NCBI GenBank assembly: GCA_035236585.1
Contig: CP141139.1
Span: 16,942,990-17,006,989 of the forward strand
DNA from: Warburgia ugandensis
Taxonomy: Eukaryota; Streptophyta; Magnoliopsida; Canellales; Canellaceae
Length of the DNA stretch: 64,000 nucleotides
Direction of reading: 5' to 3'
Position 1 is the stretch's first letter. Every line of letters starts with the position of its first letter. Below are positions 10,441 through 22,655 of the stretch, piece after piece. The position numbers were made by a program, and so were the translations under genes. A model generated the notes under the pieces. That model was not told where the DNA came from. It saw only the letters and a list, made by a program, of their open reading frames with translations, and did not search any database.

Positions 10441-11470
10441 TATGGTTAAGATGAGAATCAGTGAAAGAATGGAGCATAGAATGGAGAGTATGGAACGAGA
10501 AGTAGAGGGCTTCAAGATCAATGTGGATGCTATGCAAGAGATATTGTTGGAAGTGAGGGAGGCCATAAGGAGGTTGGAGTGGGGTAAAGAAACCGATTGA
10601 GGTGAGAGTTCTCAGGAACCTTCAGTGTACGGAAGTTCTCCCAATGGCAGTGGAGAGGAACTTGAAGCAGCATTGAATGGAAGGAGAGAGGTGCAACTGA
10701 GGGTGGTTGAGTTACCGATCTTCAATGGGGATGATCCTCATGTTTGGATCTTTAAGGTTGATTGATATTTCTAGGTGAATAAAGTGGTGGAGAAGATAAG
10801 GTGAGAATGGCCTCGATGTGTTTTGAGGGACTTGCGATCAACTGGTTCCAGTGAGTAGATACCTGTTGACCCATCCGAACGTGGAACGATCTCAAGGCTG
10901 CATTGTTTTTCCCTTTCCCATGATGCTCGTTAAGATTGGTTATGGGGTGTTGATGAATCTGAAGTAGGAAGGGACTGTGAGGGAATATATTGGGTAGTTT
11001 GAGTTACTCTCTAGTGTCTTACCAGAAGCTTCAGATGACTTGCTTATGGAATTTTTTGTGAATGGGCTGAAAGCAGAGATCCAGGCTGAAATGCTCACCG
11101 AAAGGCCCAATACCCTACTTGGGATCATGGAGTTGGCCCAAGATGTGGAAGAGAAATATTGGATACTTGGGAAGCTCCACTCTAGGTTACAACCCAACTC
11201 CTGGGTATGTCCCAGCTACAGATTTGAGTCATGGAGGGGTGCCTGTTAGCGTGAAGATGGTGGAATGGTAGAAAATGATGTCGGCAAGTCGATCAGAGAG
11301 AGGAAATAGATCATTTGAGGTTGTCCCAGAATAGCAGCAAGAACTGTTTAGACAGTTATTGGAGAAAGAAGTCCAATATTGGCAAAAAAAGGGCCTCTAC
11401 TTCAAATGTGACAAAAAATTTGCACTGAGCATCAATGCAAGAGTAGACAACTTCAAGTATTGTTGATCAA
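10441..11470 (+). pseudogene. Ty3/gypsy gag remnant
   Basis: Plus-strand frames encode a charged N-terminal helix (SERMEHRMESMEREVEGF), a VVELPIFNGDDPHVWI-type gag core start near 10,705-10,750, and a FFVNGLKAEIQAEM segment with Glu-rich helices at 11,040-11,170. A zinc-knuckle-like stretch near 11,400-11,465 has lost its cysteine spacing. Several stops and frame changes break the gene. Gag would form the retrotransposon particle. Confidence 0.65.
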
Positions 11471-11499
11471 CAAGGAGGGAGTACCAGCATTGGAGGGTA

Positions 11500-11919
11500 A
11501 CATTGATACTAAAAGGGACTGTGCATAACTAAGAAGTGGTGTTTCTTATTGGTAGTGGAGCTTTTCACTATTTTTTCTATAAAGAGTTAGTTCGGGAATT
11601 GGGGTTGCCTATGGATCTCACTAAGAGGTTTGGTGTGCAAGTTGGTAATGGATATTGTGTAAGGGGTGAAGAGCTCCGTCAAGGGATTAAGGTAGAGTTA
11701 CAAGGCCCGATTGTTGTGCAAAATGTCTACCCCTTCGAATTAGGAAGTGCTGATGTAGTTTTAGGAGTTACTTGGCTCAAAACCTTGGGTAATTTATCAG
11801 TTAATTACAGGAATTTGACTATGACACTGGAAAACAATGGTCATAAAGTAGTACTTCAAAGTGGTTCAGCTCTTGTTAAGACCATGGTTTCACTCAAGGC
11901 TATGTTGAAGAAAATATAG
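11500..11919 (+). pseudogene. Ty3/gypsy protease-like domain, catalytic Asp lost
   Basis: A 127-residue open stretch with the retropepsin layout of Ty3/gypsy elements: GSGAFHYF in place of the usual DSGATHNF, then VQVGNG and a DVVLGVTWLKTLG strand. The first residue of the active-site triad reads Gly (codon 11,551-11,553) rather than Asp, so it could not cleave. TAG follows at 11,917. The same phase continues into the RT region. Confidence 0.7.
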
Positions 11920-11937
11920 AATGGTGGACAGGGGTAT

Positions 11938-12640
11938 GTGGTCGAATTCAGTGGTATGCAAATGGAGTTCCTAGAAAAGACGGTTCAAGAAATACCTTCA
12001 CAAGTTCAGTCGTTGTTGGACTGGTACAATAGTGTATTTGGTCAGAATGTGGGACTGCTTAGAGCCGGTCCCCAAGATCATGCTATTCGATTGCGAGAAG
12101 GAGCTCAACCCCCAATATTCGACACTATAGGTATCCCAACTACCAAAAAAATGAAATAGAGGATATCATTAGTGAAATGCTGTTTGTTGGAATTATTTAA
12201 CCCAACAGTAGCCCATTCTCTAGCCCTATTCTATTGGTGACAAAGAAAGATGAATGATGGTATTTCTGTGTAGATTACCGAGTTGTAAATAAAATTATCA
12301 TTCCCAACAAGTTTCCGATACCTGCTATAGATGAGCTTTTGGATGATTTGGGTGGGGCAACAGTTTTTTCTAAATTGGATTTTAAGTTAGGATGCTATCA
12401 AATTACAGTGCAAGAATTAGCTGCTGCAAAGAATGCTTTTGGAACTCATGAGGGTCATTATAAATTCTTAGTTTATGCCATTTAGACTTGCTAATACACC
12501 TTCGATATTCCATTCACTAATGAATGAGATTTTTGGCACTTTATTATACCTATTTATGCTAGTATTTTTTAACAACATCTTGGTGTATAGTCTTGATTTG
12601 TCTACTCATTTAATGAACTTGGTTATGTCCTTACGCCTTG
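11938..12640 (+). pseudogene. Ty3/gypsy reverse transcriptase fragment, active site mutated
   Basis: RT motifs in one broken frame: HAIRLREGAQPP near 12,078, a CVDYRVVNK segment near 12,270, FSKLDFKLGCYQI near 12,367 (motif A Asp kept), MPFRLANTPSIFHSLMNEIF at 12,475-12,534, and VFFNNILVYS where active elements have FDD. Both motif C Asp residues are Asn (about 12,571-12,576), so polymerase activity is lost. Similarity stops near 12,640; RNase H, integrase and a 3' LTR are absent. Confidence 0.8.
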
Positions 12641-12762
12641 GTCTCTCTGAAGGGCATATCATTTGTAGTTCTATTACTTAGTCAAATCCTGATCTTTTTA
12701 TTGTTTGTTAGATTATAGCTTTAACTTAACTATATTTTATTTTATTACATGTGCTTTATCAA

Positions 12763-12947
12763 TAAGGGGAGCCTTGGCACAACAATAAAAGTTGTCACCA
12801 TGTGACTTTGAGGTCACAGGTTCAAGGCGTGGAATTAGCCTCTTGCAAATGCAAGGTAAGGTTGCCTACTATAGGCCCTTGTGGTCTGCCCCTTTTCCGA
12901 ACCCCGCATAGGCGGGAGCTTTGTGCACCGAGACTGCCCTTTTTTTT
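12763..12947 (+). mobile_element. Au-type SINE, full length with perfect 17-bp TSD
   Basis: Begins aggggagccttggcacaaca, has the B box ggttcaaggc at 12,819-12,828, then ggcccttgtggtctgcccc, and ends gactgccc plus a short T run. The target duplication tacatgtgctttatcaa at 12,746-12,762 is repeated exactly at 12,948-12,964. The perfect duplication and good motif conservation suggest a fairly recent insertion. Confidence 0.95.
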
Positions 12948-12964
12948 TACATGTGCTTTATCAA

Positions 12965-15764
12965 CATTAGGTTAATATTTCTATTTCATAATTCTGAAAA
13001 CATTCCATTTCATGTCTTTTATGGTAGATACTTCTAGTTTTTAATCTTTTATGATTGATTTGACTCTTCCTTTTCTTTTCTTTTTGGGTATCTTGCCATA
13101 AACTCATTAACTTCTTTCATTTGTATAGTAATATCTGAGAGTACCACATGCAACCTGTTTCCAGGTTCTCCAATATACTAGAATTATACTGAAGGATATA
13201 TGACAAATTTCTTGCAATTGCAATTGTGAAGGGGAGAATAGTGAGTTAGAAAAGTTTGCTAGTGGCTTTTACACCATAAGTTTTGAGGTGCCAAATATGC
13301 TAGAAGAGTGACCCATGTGAGAAAGGTTTTTTCATATCTTGATCATTGGGCTGAAAGTTTCCTCAAAGTCTAAGCATTCTTGCTCATTATCCCTTTTGAA
13401 CTTAGAGAATGATGCCAGCCTCTAGAAATGGGTCCTTAGCTTCTAATGCAACTAATAAAGGCACTTCAATTCAGCTAATGCTCTTACCTTCATCTAGAAA
13501 CAACTTCTTGTGCATTTTTTTTGCACGCATTCATCTCATCTCCATGGCTTCAATTTACTTATTACTAGTCACCATTCCACAAAGGATGAATGATGACTGG
13601 ACGTTTGTAGTGGTTTATGCTGCCAACACTTTCCTATGTCTTCTATCAAGTTTAGAGCCTTTGGCTATAATAGAGCGGGGACATCCATCATTACATTGAA
13701 TCACTATATGATTGGCATCAATGGAGATGATGCTGGAAGGAGGACAACTAGTGTGTATGGTGTAGTTGAAGTAGATGCCAAAGCCTCCCTCTTAATCTCA
13801 TGGCCAATGTGGAGGATTATAGAAATGACCTCAGCCAATGACACATGGCTTGGGATAATCACTGCATGCGAGACATATGAACACCATCTGTACCTCTGTG
13901 CTCATTGCTGTGGCCCATAAAAGGATGCTAACCACAGTCATTGGTACCAAGAAGGAGAATGTGCATGGAAGATGCATCCTGTTTATAAACAATATGAGCA
14001 GCACAATGACAGTAGACAATAACAAATGAAAGGTATGAGAGAAAAATGTTTACAACTCCATCTATAGATATCATGTAGGTCTTTAATGCCTCTAGATTTT
14101 GAATTCTGCTTGTGCTTAGTAATATCGTTCTGGAAGGCAAATATGACAAAAACATTGATAGCACCACATTGGTTGTTTTAAGTTTTGGTGATGAATTTAC
14201 CTCTGTGGCTTAGATGCTTATGGGATCCAAGATGCTCAGTGACACAGTTATTAAAAGTGGAAACAATAGAAACTTTCATATTTAACAAGTAAACCTATGT
14301 GAAGGAAATCAACTAAACTTAACAGCTGAAGAACTCCATGACCAAGTAAACTTAACAACTAAGAAACTTCTATTATAGACCTTCCAGGACAGAAATTCCT
14401 AATCTTGACAAAAGGACTTCCCAAAAGCAATTAAAATTTAACTATTTATCTATAGACATTCAATTCCTAAAGTTTCTCCTAAATAATGTGGTTGGCTATT
14501 TGCAAAAGATGGTCGTCTTCAAATTAACAACTTCTTTTCTTTTGCTTTTTCTTGGTTTGTAGATTCAAATTTTTTGCAGGGATGGCATGCCTTGATGTGT
14601 GTACAAGGACATGCTAAGGGTCCCCATGGGTCTAGTTTTGAAATTGTTTTTTATCTTATCACATATATTGTTAAGTGCTATGATGTCATCCTTGACCATA
14701 AACTATACCTCAGGCAATATGATCATCATATTGAAGGAACATAATTCAAAGACTCAAAAATGGCAGACACTTGGAATGGGCGTTGAGGTGCTTGAGATGT
14801 CATTATTAGGGCCAAGGCCATTGGAAGTGTAATGTTTTGATGGCAGTGAACCTATGAAAGAAACTTTTCATTAAATACTAATAATTTTAAAGAGAACCCC
14901 TCTGACATGTTTGAACATTGTTTCTAAGATGCACACTTCAAATTGCTTCACAAAAGATTGTCTCTATGTCTTGTATAAGTACTTGTGAATAATATCTCAA
15001 GTTCCTGGATTAGAGCTTCCACGTTAATTGTGGAGTTTGGTCATGGGATAATGTATGGATCTTTCACAAGTAATATCTCCTATGCTGGTCTCCAAAAGAG
15101 CAGTCTTATGTGTACCCCTACTATCCTCCTTAACAATTATGTATGGTGGAATACAACTACCAAGCAGGTGATCTCAATGGTCCTGAGACTAGGTAACTGT
15201 GAGGGGTCAATCTTTTTAGAGAAGATCAACTTTGTGATAAGATTGAGAGAGAAGACTACTTGGATAGTAAGGAGAGTAAGAGAAAGGAAATCAATGAAAA
15301 GCGATGAATTCAAGGAAAAAGAAAAGCAAATAAGGGAAAGTGAAGAGAAAAGAGAAATATAAGAATAGATAAAGTAAGTAGATACAGATTGAAGCTAAAG
15401 TTAGGAATAGTTGCAGTAGGATTAGAGTTTAGTGATGAATAAGGACAGGTGTGGGACATGGAATATGGTGGTTGTAGGATGGTATAGAAGGATCGAGGGA
15501 CTGATTGAAGGTTATGATGGTGACTGGAGAAGGGGAAAAGACTGGATGGAGAGTAAAGTTTTGGAGACCAAGGAATAACGTGTGAAGTCAAGGAGTAAAG
15601 ATGAGGGAGTATGATAGATCTAGTGTGCCATAAGTGAGACCCAAATTAACAGGAAAGGAGGGATCATGACATTGGATGTAGACAAAAGGAGGTCTCAAAT
15701 AATGGAAGATTATCATTCAAAAATAAAAAAATAGCCCAAGGTTTAAGGGGATGGGAGATAATGT
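12965..15764. other. Unassigned region
   Basis: About 2.8 kb with no recognised protein, RNA or repeat family. Short open frames at 13,409-13,920 and 14,985-15,362 lack any motif; the latter ends in a low-complexity Lys/Glu run. Confidence 0.35.
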
Positions 15765-15773
15765 TTAAATTTA

Positions 15774-17005
15774 GGACAAATGTCACACAATCTCACTTGA
15801 GAACCCCGTGTTTCAAACACATCACATAAGGTCCTGATGTTTGTTTGAGTGTACCTCTGCAGGACCTTTTTAACATTCCATTAGAATCACTTAGGGAATG
15901 GCTTGGCATGCCATGCACGTGTATCTTTAAAGGGGTAAGATGGTTATAAACTCAATACTGTTTTGGATTTTGCAGTCATAACCATTGAATTTTTTAACTA
16001 AAAAAATTAGTAGATAGAAGCCTTTGACAGCACAAATTTTCACAAGCAGCCTAAATACGGTAGGCCAAACAAGATGAATGGATCAGATCATCCAAAGGTA
16101 GTGCCCCATTTTGAAAATTTCAAACATAACCTTTTAAATTTTCAACTTGAAAAACTAGTACTTAGAGGCGTCTGATGGCCATGACTTTTCACAAGTTACC
16201 CAAGTACAATAGACCAAACAAGTTGAATTGATCAGATCATCCGAAGGTCCTAGTTAAATTGAATCTAGCCCATCTCCATGGTTCTCTTTATGTACTTCCT
16301 AAATAGAAATCCACCATTGATTTGGGAAGTACAAAAGCTCACACACACCAAACAAATAGATCATTCTTTCCTCTGCAATTAATAAAACAAAAAACCACCA
16401 TTGATTTGAGAAGTATAAAAGTTGCCCCCACATCAAACAAACATATCCTTCTTTCCTCTGCAATTAACATATTCATCAGAGGCCAATGAAATGAACAACC
16501 TTCATTAGAGGCCAATAAAACTAGATTTTTTTGTTTTTGTTTTTTGTTGTTGAATATAGAAGATTTGAGGTTCTATAATACTAACTAGTCATTTTCTGTG
16601 CTATATCTTAAACTGGTCATCTTTTGATTCAGAAACCAAAATATGGATAGCTAATAGGGTTCACTAGTTCTTTGTGGAGGGAAATATTAAATGGGGCTAA
16701 TTGGCATGAGGAAAATAGTTGCAAGATGCAGTCATCCATGGATAGTGAATGGTATGGTTTGAAAATTTTGAGCCAAGTCTAGGGTTGTATTAGTCATTTT
16801 TAGAGATTATATATATATATATATTGTTTTGCCCTTTAAAAATGCACTTGAAGCCATTCTATAAGTAATTTTAAGGGACCATTAAAAGAAATCATGTGGA
16901 GGTACACTTAAACAAACATTGGGCCCTTGTGTGATGGTTTTGAAATGTGGGGTCCTCAAGTGAGATATTTTGCCAACATTGGGGTATTATTTGTTACATT
17001 TGTCC
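15774..17005. mobile_element. Foldback/MULE-like non-autonomous DNA element with 9-bp TSD
   Basis: The termini are ggacaaatgt at 15,774 and acatttgtcc at 17,005. The inverted arms extend about 200 bp (left 15,774-15,990, right about 16,830-17,005), including a shared ctcacttgag..ccc and gtttgtttgagtgtacctc block. Flanking 9-mers ttaaattta (15,765-15,773) and ttaagttta (17,006-17,014) match at 8 of 9 positions, as for Mutator-like elements. Inside the left arm are about 150-bp direct units with the core aactagtag..aga and caaacaagatgaatggatcag, shared with the 32-kb and 38-kb elements. There is no transposase frame. Confidence 0.7.
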
Positions 17006-17014
17006 TTAAGTTTA

Positions 17015-17932
17015 TGAGATGGACACAACGAGATTTTTGGTTGCCAAGAAAGCTAGGATTTTGTGTGATAAGGACGGGTTTTAAGTTTTGAAGGAGATGA
17101 ATCAAGGCAAGAATGAGAAAGGAAGGGTTTTGAAAAGAAAAACAATGATAAACTTGAAAGTTAGGGCTTGCACTTTGCAAAGTTTATGAGAGAAAAATTC
17201 AGAAACTAGAATGAGGACTTGAAAAGAAGAAGAAATCAGAGAGAGAAACAAAAATGTCATACAGAGAGGATGCACCTTAGTTGGTTTGGAATTCAATTAG
17301 ACCTATTGGGACCATACAGAACCGGCTTGAATGCAATGAGATTCAAGAAGAAGAGAATGAGAGTGATGCCATGCAATGGGAACCACCCTTCTACAATATC
17401 AACTAAGGTACAAGTAGTGTTATTCATGCTCCTATGACACGAATTTCATGAGTTATAAGTATGCCATTATTATGTCTTACAGTAAACAGATGTTCTAGAG
17501 CAACATGCATCTAGGACATTGGTTAGGTGTGTTATTTCCCAGCCAAAATCTCACTAGTTTGAGGCAGCTCTTTCACCAACCTCTTACAGAAAATATACTT
17601 ATGTTTTATAACCTAGCCAAGCAATTATAACATCTTGTTATCCACTTTACTTTTTTAGGTTGAAGTTTTTGTGATATTTCCAGAATTAAAATCAGTTTGA
17701 AAGATTTGCTTGTTTTAAATTGGTTTATTGGTCAAATGTAATGTTAACTTTGCCTTGTTTCTTTTTCTTCTTTTTCCCCCCCTATCTTGGATTCATTTCA
17801 CCTCCTCTCCTCTCGAATATTGGCATTATTGGTTGACTCATCTGTTATATTTTCTAATTTAGGTGAGGAAGGGTTTGTAGTGATTAATTTAATGCTTACA
17901 TGATTAATCTTTGCTAATTTCTTTTTCAACAG
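17015..17932. other. Upstream flank and intron of the prolyl-tRNA synthetase relic
   Basis: No repeat or reading frame of note. The stretch ends in a polypyrimidine tract and the intron acceptor of the first recognised pseudogene exon. Upstream ProRS exons encoding the catalytic core were not found. Confidence 0.4.
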
Positions 17933-18725
17933 ATTGGGGTGATGGTCATGGTTCATGGAGATGACAAAGGTTGGTGCTACTACCTAAAGTAGTATCTGTT
18001 CGAGTTATTGTGGTTCCTTTGCCATACAAGGAATGCTGATACACTAGTCATCTTTGCTGCTAGCTCTAAAACTATCAAGACATTGAGGAGAGCTGGTTTC
18101 TGTGCTGAGAAGGATTTAAGAGAGAACTACTCACCTGGTCATGGTCAGACATATCTTCACTGGGAAGTGAAAAGGGCCCATTAAGGGTTGAAATTGGACC
18201 AATAGATGTGGCAAAAATCTATTATGCAATAAGATATACCCCAAGATTAGGGAGTGCATGTCACTGATGGAACTTTTTTCTGTTGGCATGGTTTCATGCA
18301 TTGTTGGAACTTGCTGTTTCTTCTGTTGGTTTATATTCATTTGTTTGTTATAGGGTAGTGTAGCTTGATTACTATTAAATTTAGTGATGTCAAGACGGTA
18401 CCACATTTGACATCAAGGATTATCATATATTAATCTATGGGGTGACAAATTAAAATTTCATCTTGATCTAGATTCTTGGACTATAATTAGGTATTTGTGC
18501 GGGGAAAACTTTGCAGTCTATAAAGTGTAGAAATTTTGATGACTACCAATGTTTCATGTGAAATGATATTAAGATGCGTTATGCAAGATGCTGCTCCTAC
18601 TACTGACCTGGCAGGCCACACTTTGTTTTTCTTTAACTTTACATGTCTTGTTTATTTTAGAGATAGTCATTTATCTTTCCATTCAACATTTCATCCCCTG
18701 TTTGGCACATGATCCTATGCCACCT

Positions 18726-18909
18726 ATGGGGGGCAGCTCCGGTGCACGAAGCTCCGGCCTATGCGGAGTCCGGGGAAGGGGCGGGCCACAATGGCCTAAA
18801 GTAGGCAGCCTTACCTTGCATTTTTGCAAAAGGCTCATTCCACACCTTGAACCCGTGACCTCAAGGTTACATGATGACAACTTTTACCTTTGCGCCAAGG
18901 GTCCCCTTC
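18726..18909 (-). mobile_element. Au-type SINE, full length with 15-bp TSD
   Basis: Reverse-oriented Au SINE in the intron between ProRS-relic exons A and B. On the plus strand it starts gggggcagctccggtgcac and ends tttgcgccaaggg. The duplication gatcctatgccacct at 18,711-18,725 recurs exactly at 18,910-18,924. Confidence 0.95.
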
Positions 18910-18924
18910 GATCCTATGCCACCT

Positions 18925-20310
18925 TTGTGGCTATCATTTCATTAATGTTGTTTTGTTGCTTTTTGTTAGTAAAATGGATCTGACTACTGGTAGATAATTG
19001 CATCCATAACTGAGCAAATTCTCTGATTCAAGGAGCTTTGGAGTTCACTTTTTTGTGTAGGTATGATTCATGCTAGCAAAATGGAAACCATGTGAGACTT
19101 TATTCTTGCCACCCTCTTGTTATTGAAATGATTTTTTTAGCCTGTTTGAGACGGATCTTTAGATTAGTTTGCTTACCTTGGGAGCTTCCTACTAAATGAT
19201 GCACATAACTGCATGTTGCACATTAGTGTTAGAGTTATCTTGCATTAAGAATTCTATGCAAGTTCCTTTGCATATTAGAAGCATATATAGTGGACTTGTC
19301 GATAAAGTGGAATTTGTAAAGTAAAGAAAGAAGATAGAAAAGACGGCCAACTTTGTCTGAAAGAAAAACATAAGAGTACAAATGAAATGCAAGCAAGTAC
19401 AAGTCAGCGTAATTGGGACAACATTTCCGAAAGGAAAAGCATAAGAATACAAATGAAATGCAAGCAAGTATGACTCAGCCTAATTTTGTGCTGCAAGAGG
19501 CACCTTTCTGCGCCACTCTGAAATGAGTCATTGCTTCCCATCGCTAGCAAGTTCAGACACTTTGGTCGCCATTCAGGGGTGACTGATGAAAATAACAGAG
19601 GTTTGCAAATGTATTAGATGGATAGTAAGAGAGGTTTCCCAAGTGTTGGTAGTCTTCCTATTAATGTTTCCAATGTGCCATGAAGCCAGATTACACTTGG
19701 ATTCAGTCTATTATTTTGGTCGACTCTCCTTCAATGTCTATTTGGTTGACAAGTTACTTCTTATAAATCCTATGACTGACGAAGAGCCAAAACATTCAGC
19801 TTGTATAAAATCTTTGTCGCCAGTAGGCTATATTTGTTTTGAACTGTGTATCAATATTTCTAATCTTACCAACGCTAATGTACCTCGTGACCGTCATCTG
19901 CCATCAAAATGCAACTCAAGGGACCTCAATGGTAGGCTAGCTAGCTCAGGGAATTAGCTCCAAGGATTAATATCCCAATTCCATGTGTATCTCCTACCAG
20001 ACACACTCCAAACTTCTTTTTCTTGATCTTTGGGCATGAACTGCAAACATTTTGATATCCAAAAGAGTGTTCACAACATAAACCTGCAATTATGAAAGTC
20101 TTTTTCTGACTAGAACATCACTTAGGAAGCCAGTCCCCAAGAAACCCTTCATGAAGGAGGATCTCCGCTTACAACCCAATTGACAGGAGTTTTATAATCT
20201 ACTTGAAGAGACATGGTTAATTAAAGCTAACTTCAGAAAGCTTATATAAAGCCATTTCTGATCATTCTCATCCTCACCTGACTGTGGTATTCACTAAATG
20301 TCATTTACAG
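18925..20310. other. Intron remnant of the ProRS pseudogene with a 71-bp tandem duplication
   Basis: Mostly featureless. At 19,363-19,485 a unit of about 52 bp (core acaaatgaaatgcaagcaag) occurs twice with a 71-bp period; the copies differ at a few positions. A 123-residue open frame at 19,586-19,954 has no recognisable motif. Confidence 0.45.
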
Positions 20311-21152
20311 TTGTGCATCGCGGCATTTCATCTAAACTGGACAGACCCATTACATATTTGGTCAAAAAGGTGAAAGATATATTATCCGGTATCCAAGGAT
20401 GTATGTTTAACACGGCAAAATAAAATAGAGATGCTTGCATTAAGGTTGTAAACACCTGAGATGAATTCATAGCAGCTCTTAATGAGAAGAAGATGATCTT
20501 AGCTCCTTGTTGTGATGAAGAGGTACATGATTTACTTCTACAAGTAGTTTGAATTTGTATTTTAGAGATGATTATATTTGTGGTATATAAGTTTCATGCC
20601 TTCTTAAATGACATTCATATCGACACGTATGTGCACGTCTATATCTACATACATTCTATGATGAAATGGTAGAAATTAATTGCGAAGCATTTAACGTGAT
20701 TGAACATTCTATCAGTTTGACCCTGCATCTAGTGGTGAAGCTTTGTTCCTTAACCTTGATATCTTAGGCTCAGTCCTATTTTAGCTGCCAAAATTGATCC
20801 CCGTCCATCATATTTCTTGTGTGTTTGTGCTTCTTAGGAAGTTCAAAAGGATGTGAAAGCACGAAGCGAAGGTGGGATGGGAGTGGCAAAGACACTATGT
20901 ACCCCATTTGATCAGTCAGAACTTCCTGAAGGTACAGTTTCTGTTCCATAAAAATTGAGCTTCTCCATGGCGATCTAGTCGTGTCTGTTAGTTATTAGTT
21001 GAAGACCTTAAAGGCTTAAACATTTGATCTGATTGGACTTGCATTGTTTTTTTTCTAAAGTAGTTAATCTGTTGATGTTCTAAGCCACATATTTTATCCA
21101 AGATGATAATCTAATTAGAAGATCAAAGAATAATTGATTAATACCTCACGAA

Positions 21153-21219
21153 TTATTGACCCTTGTGGTTCGTCTCTTCTCCGAACCCCCCATACATGGG
21201 AGCTTCAAAACTGCCTTTT
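21153..21219 (+). mobile_element. 5'-truncated Au-type SINE with TSD
   Basis: Only the 3' third is present: gacccttgtggttcgtctct to the aactgcc..ttttt tail. The 11-bp duplication tacctcacgaa at 21,142-21,152 and 21,220-21,230 shows it was inserted already truncated and was not deleted later. Confidence 0.85.
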
Positions 21220-21230
21220 TACCTCACGAA

Positions 21231-22478
21231 CTAGGCGTATTGAGTCAGCCTAGTAGTAAGTGATGACATGGTCTCTTGCTAACGACACTTAAGACAAACA
21301 TATGAGAACAAAGTAAGGATTTGCGTTGTAGTCAACATAATAACATGATAATTCTATTTACAGCAGAAGTTGGCAATGCTTTCTTTGTTTTACCCTTTGA
21401 CCTCCACTGTTTCCTTTGAATGAGTGGTGTCTTCTTTTCTCGTTTTCTTTCTTGAAGAAAATACAAGGAAAGGACCTCATTATGTGATTCTAATATGAAC
21501 CTAATTTGTATTATCCATGTCTTTTGATTCACCACACCAAATTCAAGGAAAGAAACTACGTCTTGAAGGAGATCTGTTAGATTGTCCCTTTTTTTGGAAA
21601 ACAAAGATGATGCAATTATTGGGTAGAAAAAACCAGAGAAGTTTTACATTGTCTCGGAAGATCTCCGAGACTAATGATGTTACAAACCGCTCTAGAAAGT
21701 GATATGAAAACCCACACAACTAAAAAAAAAAAAAAGGAGATTCAAGAATTTTATCTTAACTGGTTTTTGGAAGAAAGGGGTTTGCCTAGGTAGAACCCAA
21801 AAGGAGGATCGTAGAAATATTACAAGTTATTCAAATAAATTGAGGTTTTTAAATGGGACGAATAGAAATAAGTGTTGCTAAAGTGGAATACTTGTTGAAT
21901 GGAATAGACAACGTAAAGAAAATCACTCACACACACTCCTAAATCTATGTTCTAATCTATGATTAAAGTGGCTCGAATATGCTACCAAGCATATTCTAGA
22001 GAAATGCTGAGTTGACTGTGACCAATTCCTCTGGACATTTCTAAGTTACATTCTGACGTTTTGTAATCTATTATTACTTTTTAAATGAATCTTTTTTCTT
22101 TTTTTAAAAATTTATTGCTCTAAAACAAGTCGAAAATTATCAACTTGCCTTATTTATTAGCCTGGTCTATGGTCTTAGGACCGGGACAATGATTTGCCAA
22201 AGGCATTCAACGTGGTCTATAGTTGGCTGAAAAAGGGCCGATCCTTAATGCTAGGTCCGGTTTTGTACTGCATACTATTTAGGGGTCGCTTTGTGAAGTT
22301 ATCTAGCCCAAAGGAAGTGACACTTTAATAGGTGATAGGAGTGTCTGAGTGTGGTTTACTTCAGGTCTTTGCTTGTACTTAAAAAGGTGCTCGTTTGGAC
22401 GACGGGGAGATCTACATATCTGGATGATCTCACTTGTAATAGAAGGCCCCCCTAACCAACAGGAGAATGTAAAAAAGA
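21231..22478. other. Unassigned intergenic DNA
   Basis: No gene, RNA or defined repeat seen. It contains a poly(A) tract near 21,722 and AT-rich stretches. Confidence 0.45.
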
Positions 22479-22479
22479 A

Positions 22480-22655
22480 GGAATTTTTTGCTCAATGGTA
22501 GAGCTGTCATCATGTAACTTTGAGGTCATGGATTCAAGGCATGGAAACAGCCTCTTGCAAAATGTCAGGTAAGCCTGCGCACTATTAACCCATGTAGTCT
22601 GCACCTTTTCCAAATCCAGCATACCCCAGAGCTTTGTACACCAGGACTGCTCTTT
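22480..22655 (+). mobile_element. Au-type SINE, diverged
   Basis: Forward copy with the head degraded (tttttgctcaatggtagagc). It keeps the gaggtcatggattcaaggc B-box region, cagcctcttgcaaaatg, and gagctttgtacaccaggact near the end. No clear target duplication remains, which suggests an older insertion. Confidence 0.75.

Larger units (their letters stand above)
17933..20931 (+). pseudogene. Prolyl-tRNA synthetase (cytosolic, EPRS-type) exon relics
   Basis: Three exon-like blocks, in the gene's order, match the C-terminal part of eukaryotic prolyl-tRNA synthetase, which charges tRNA-Pro in the cytosol. Exon A (17,933 to about 18,216) begins after a cag acceptor and reads IGVMVMVHGDDKG, then an NYSPG..HWE..GPIDVA stretch across several frame changes. 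Exon B (20,311-20,522) carries a KKVKDILSGIQ stretch and FIAALNEKKMILAPCCDEE and ends at a gt donor. Exon C (20,838-20,931) reads EVQKDVKARSEGG..AKTLCTPFDQSELPEG and ends at a gt donor. Frameshifts in exon A and stops in A and B disable it. The kept splice sites show a duplicated or displaced genomic copy, not a retrocopy. Catalytic-core exons and the final exon are missing. Confidence 0.8.

Noticed and set aside
15310..15591. 93-residue minus-strand Ser/Pro/Phe-rich frame
   Set aside because: Low-complexity translation of a purine-rich stretch with no motif or gene context.
18588..18983. 131-residue plus-strand open frame
   Set aside because: It is mostly antisense SINE sequence inside a pseudogene intron, with no protein motif.
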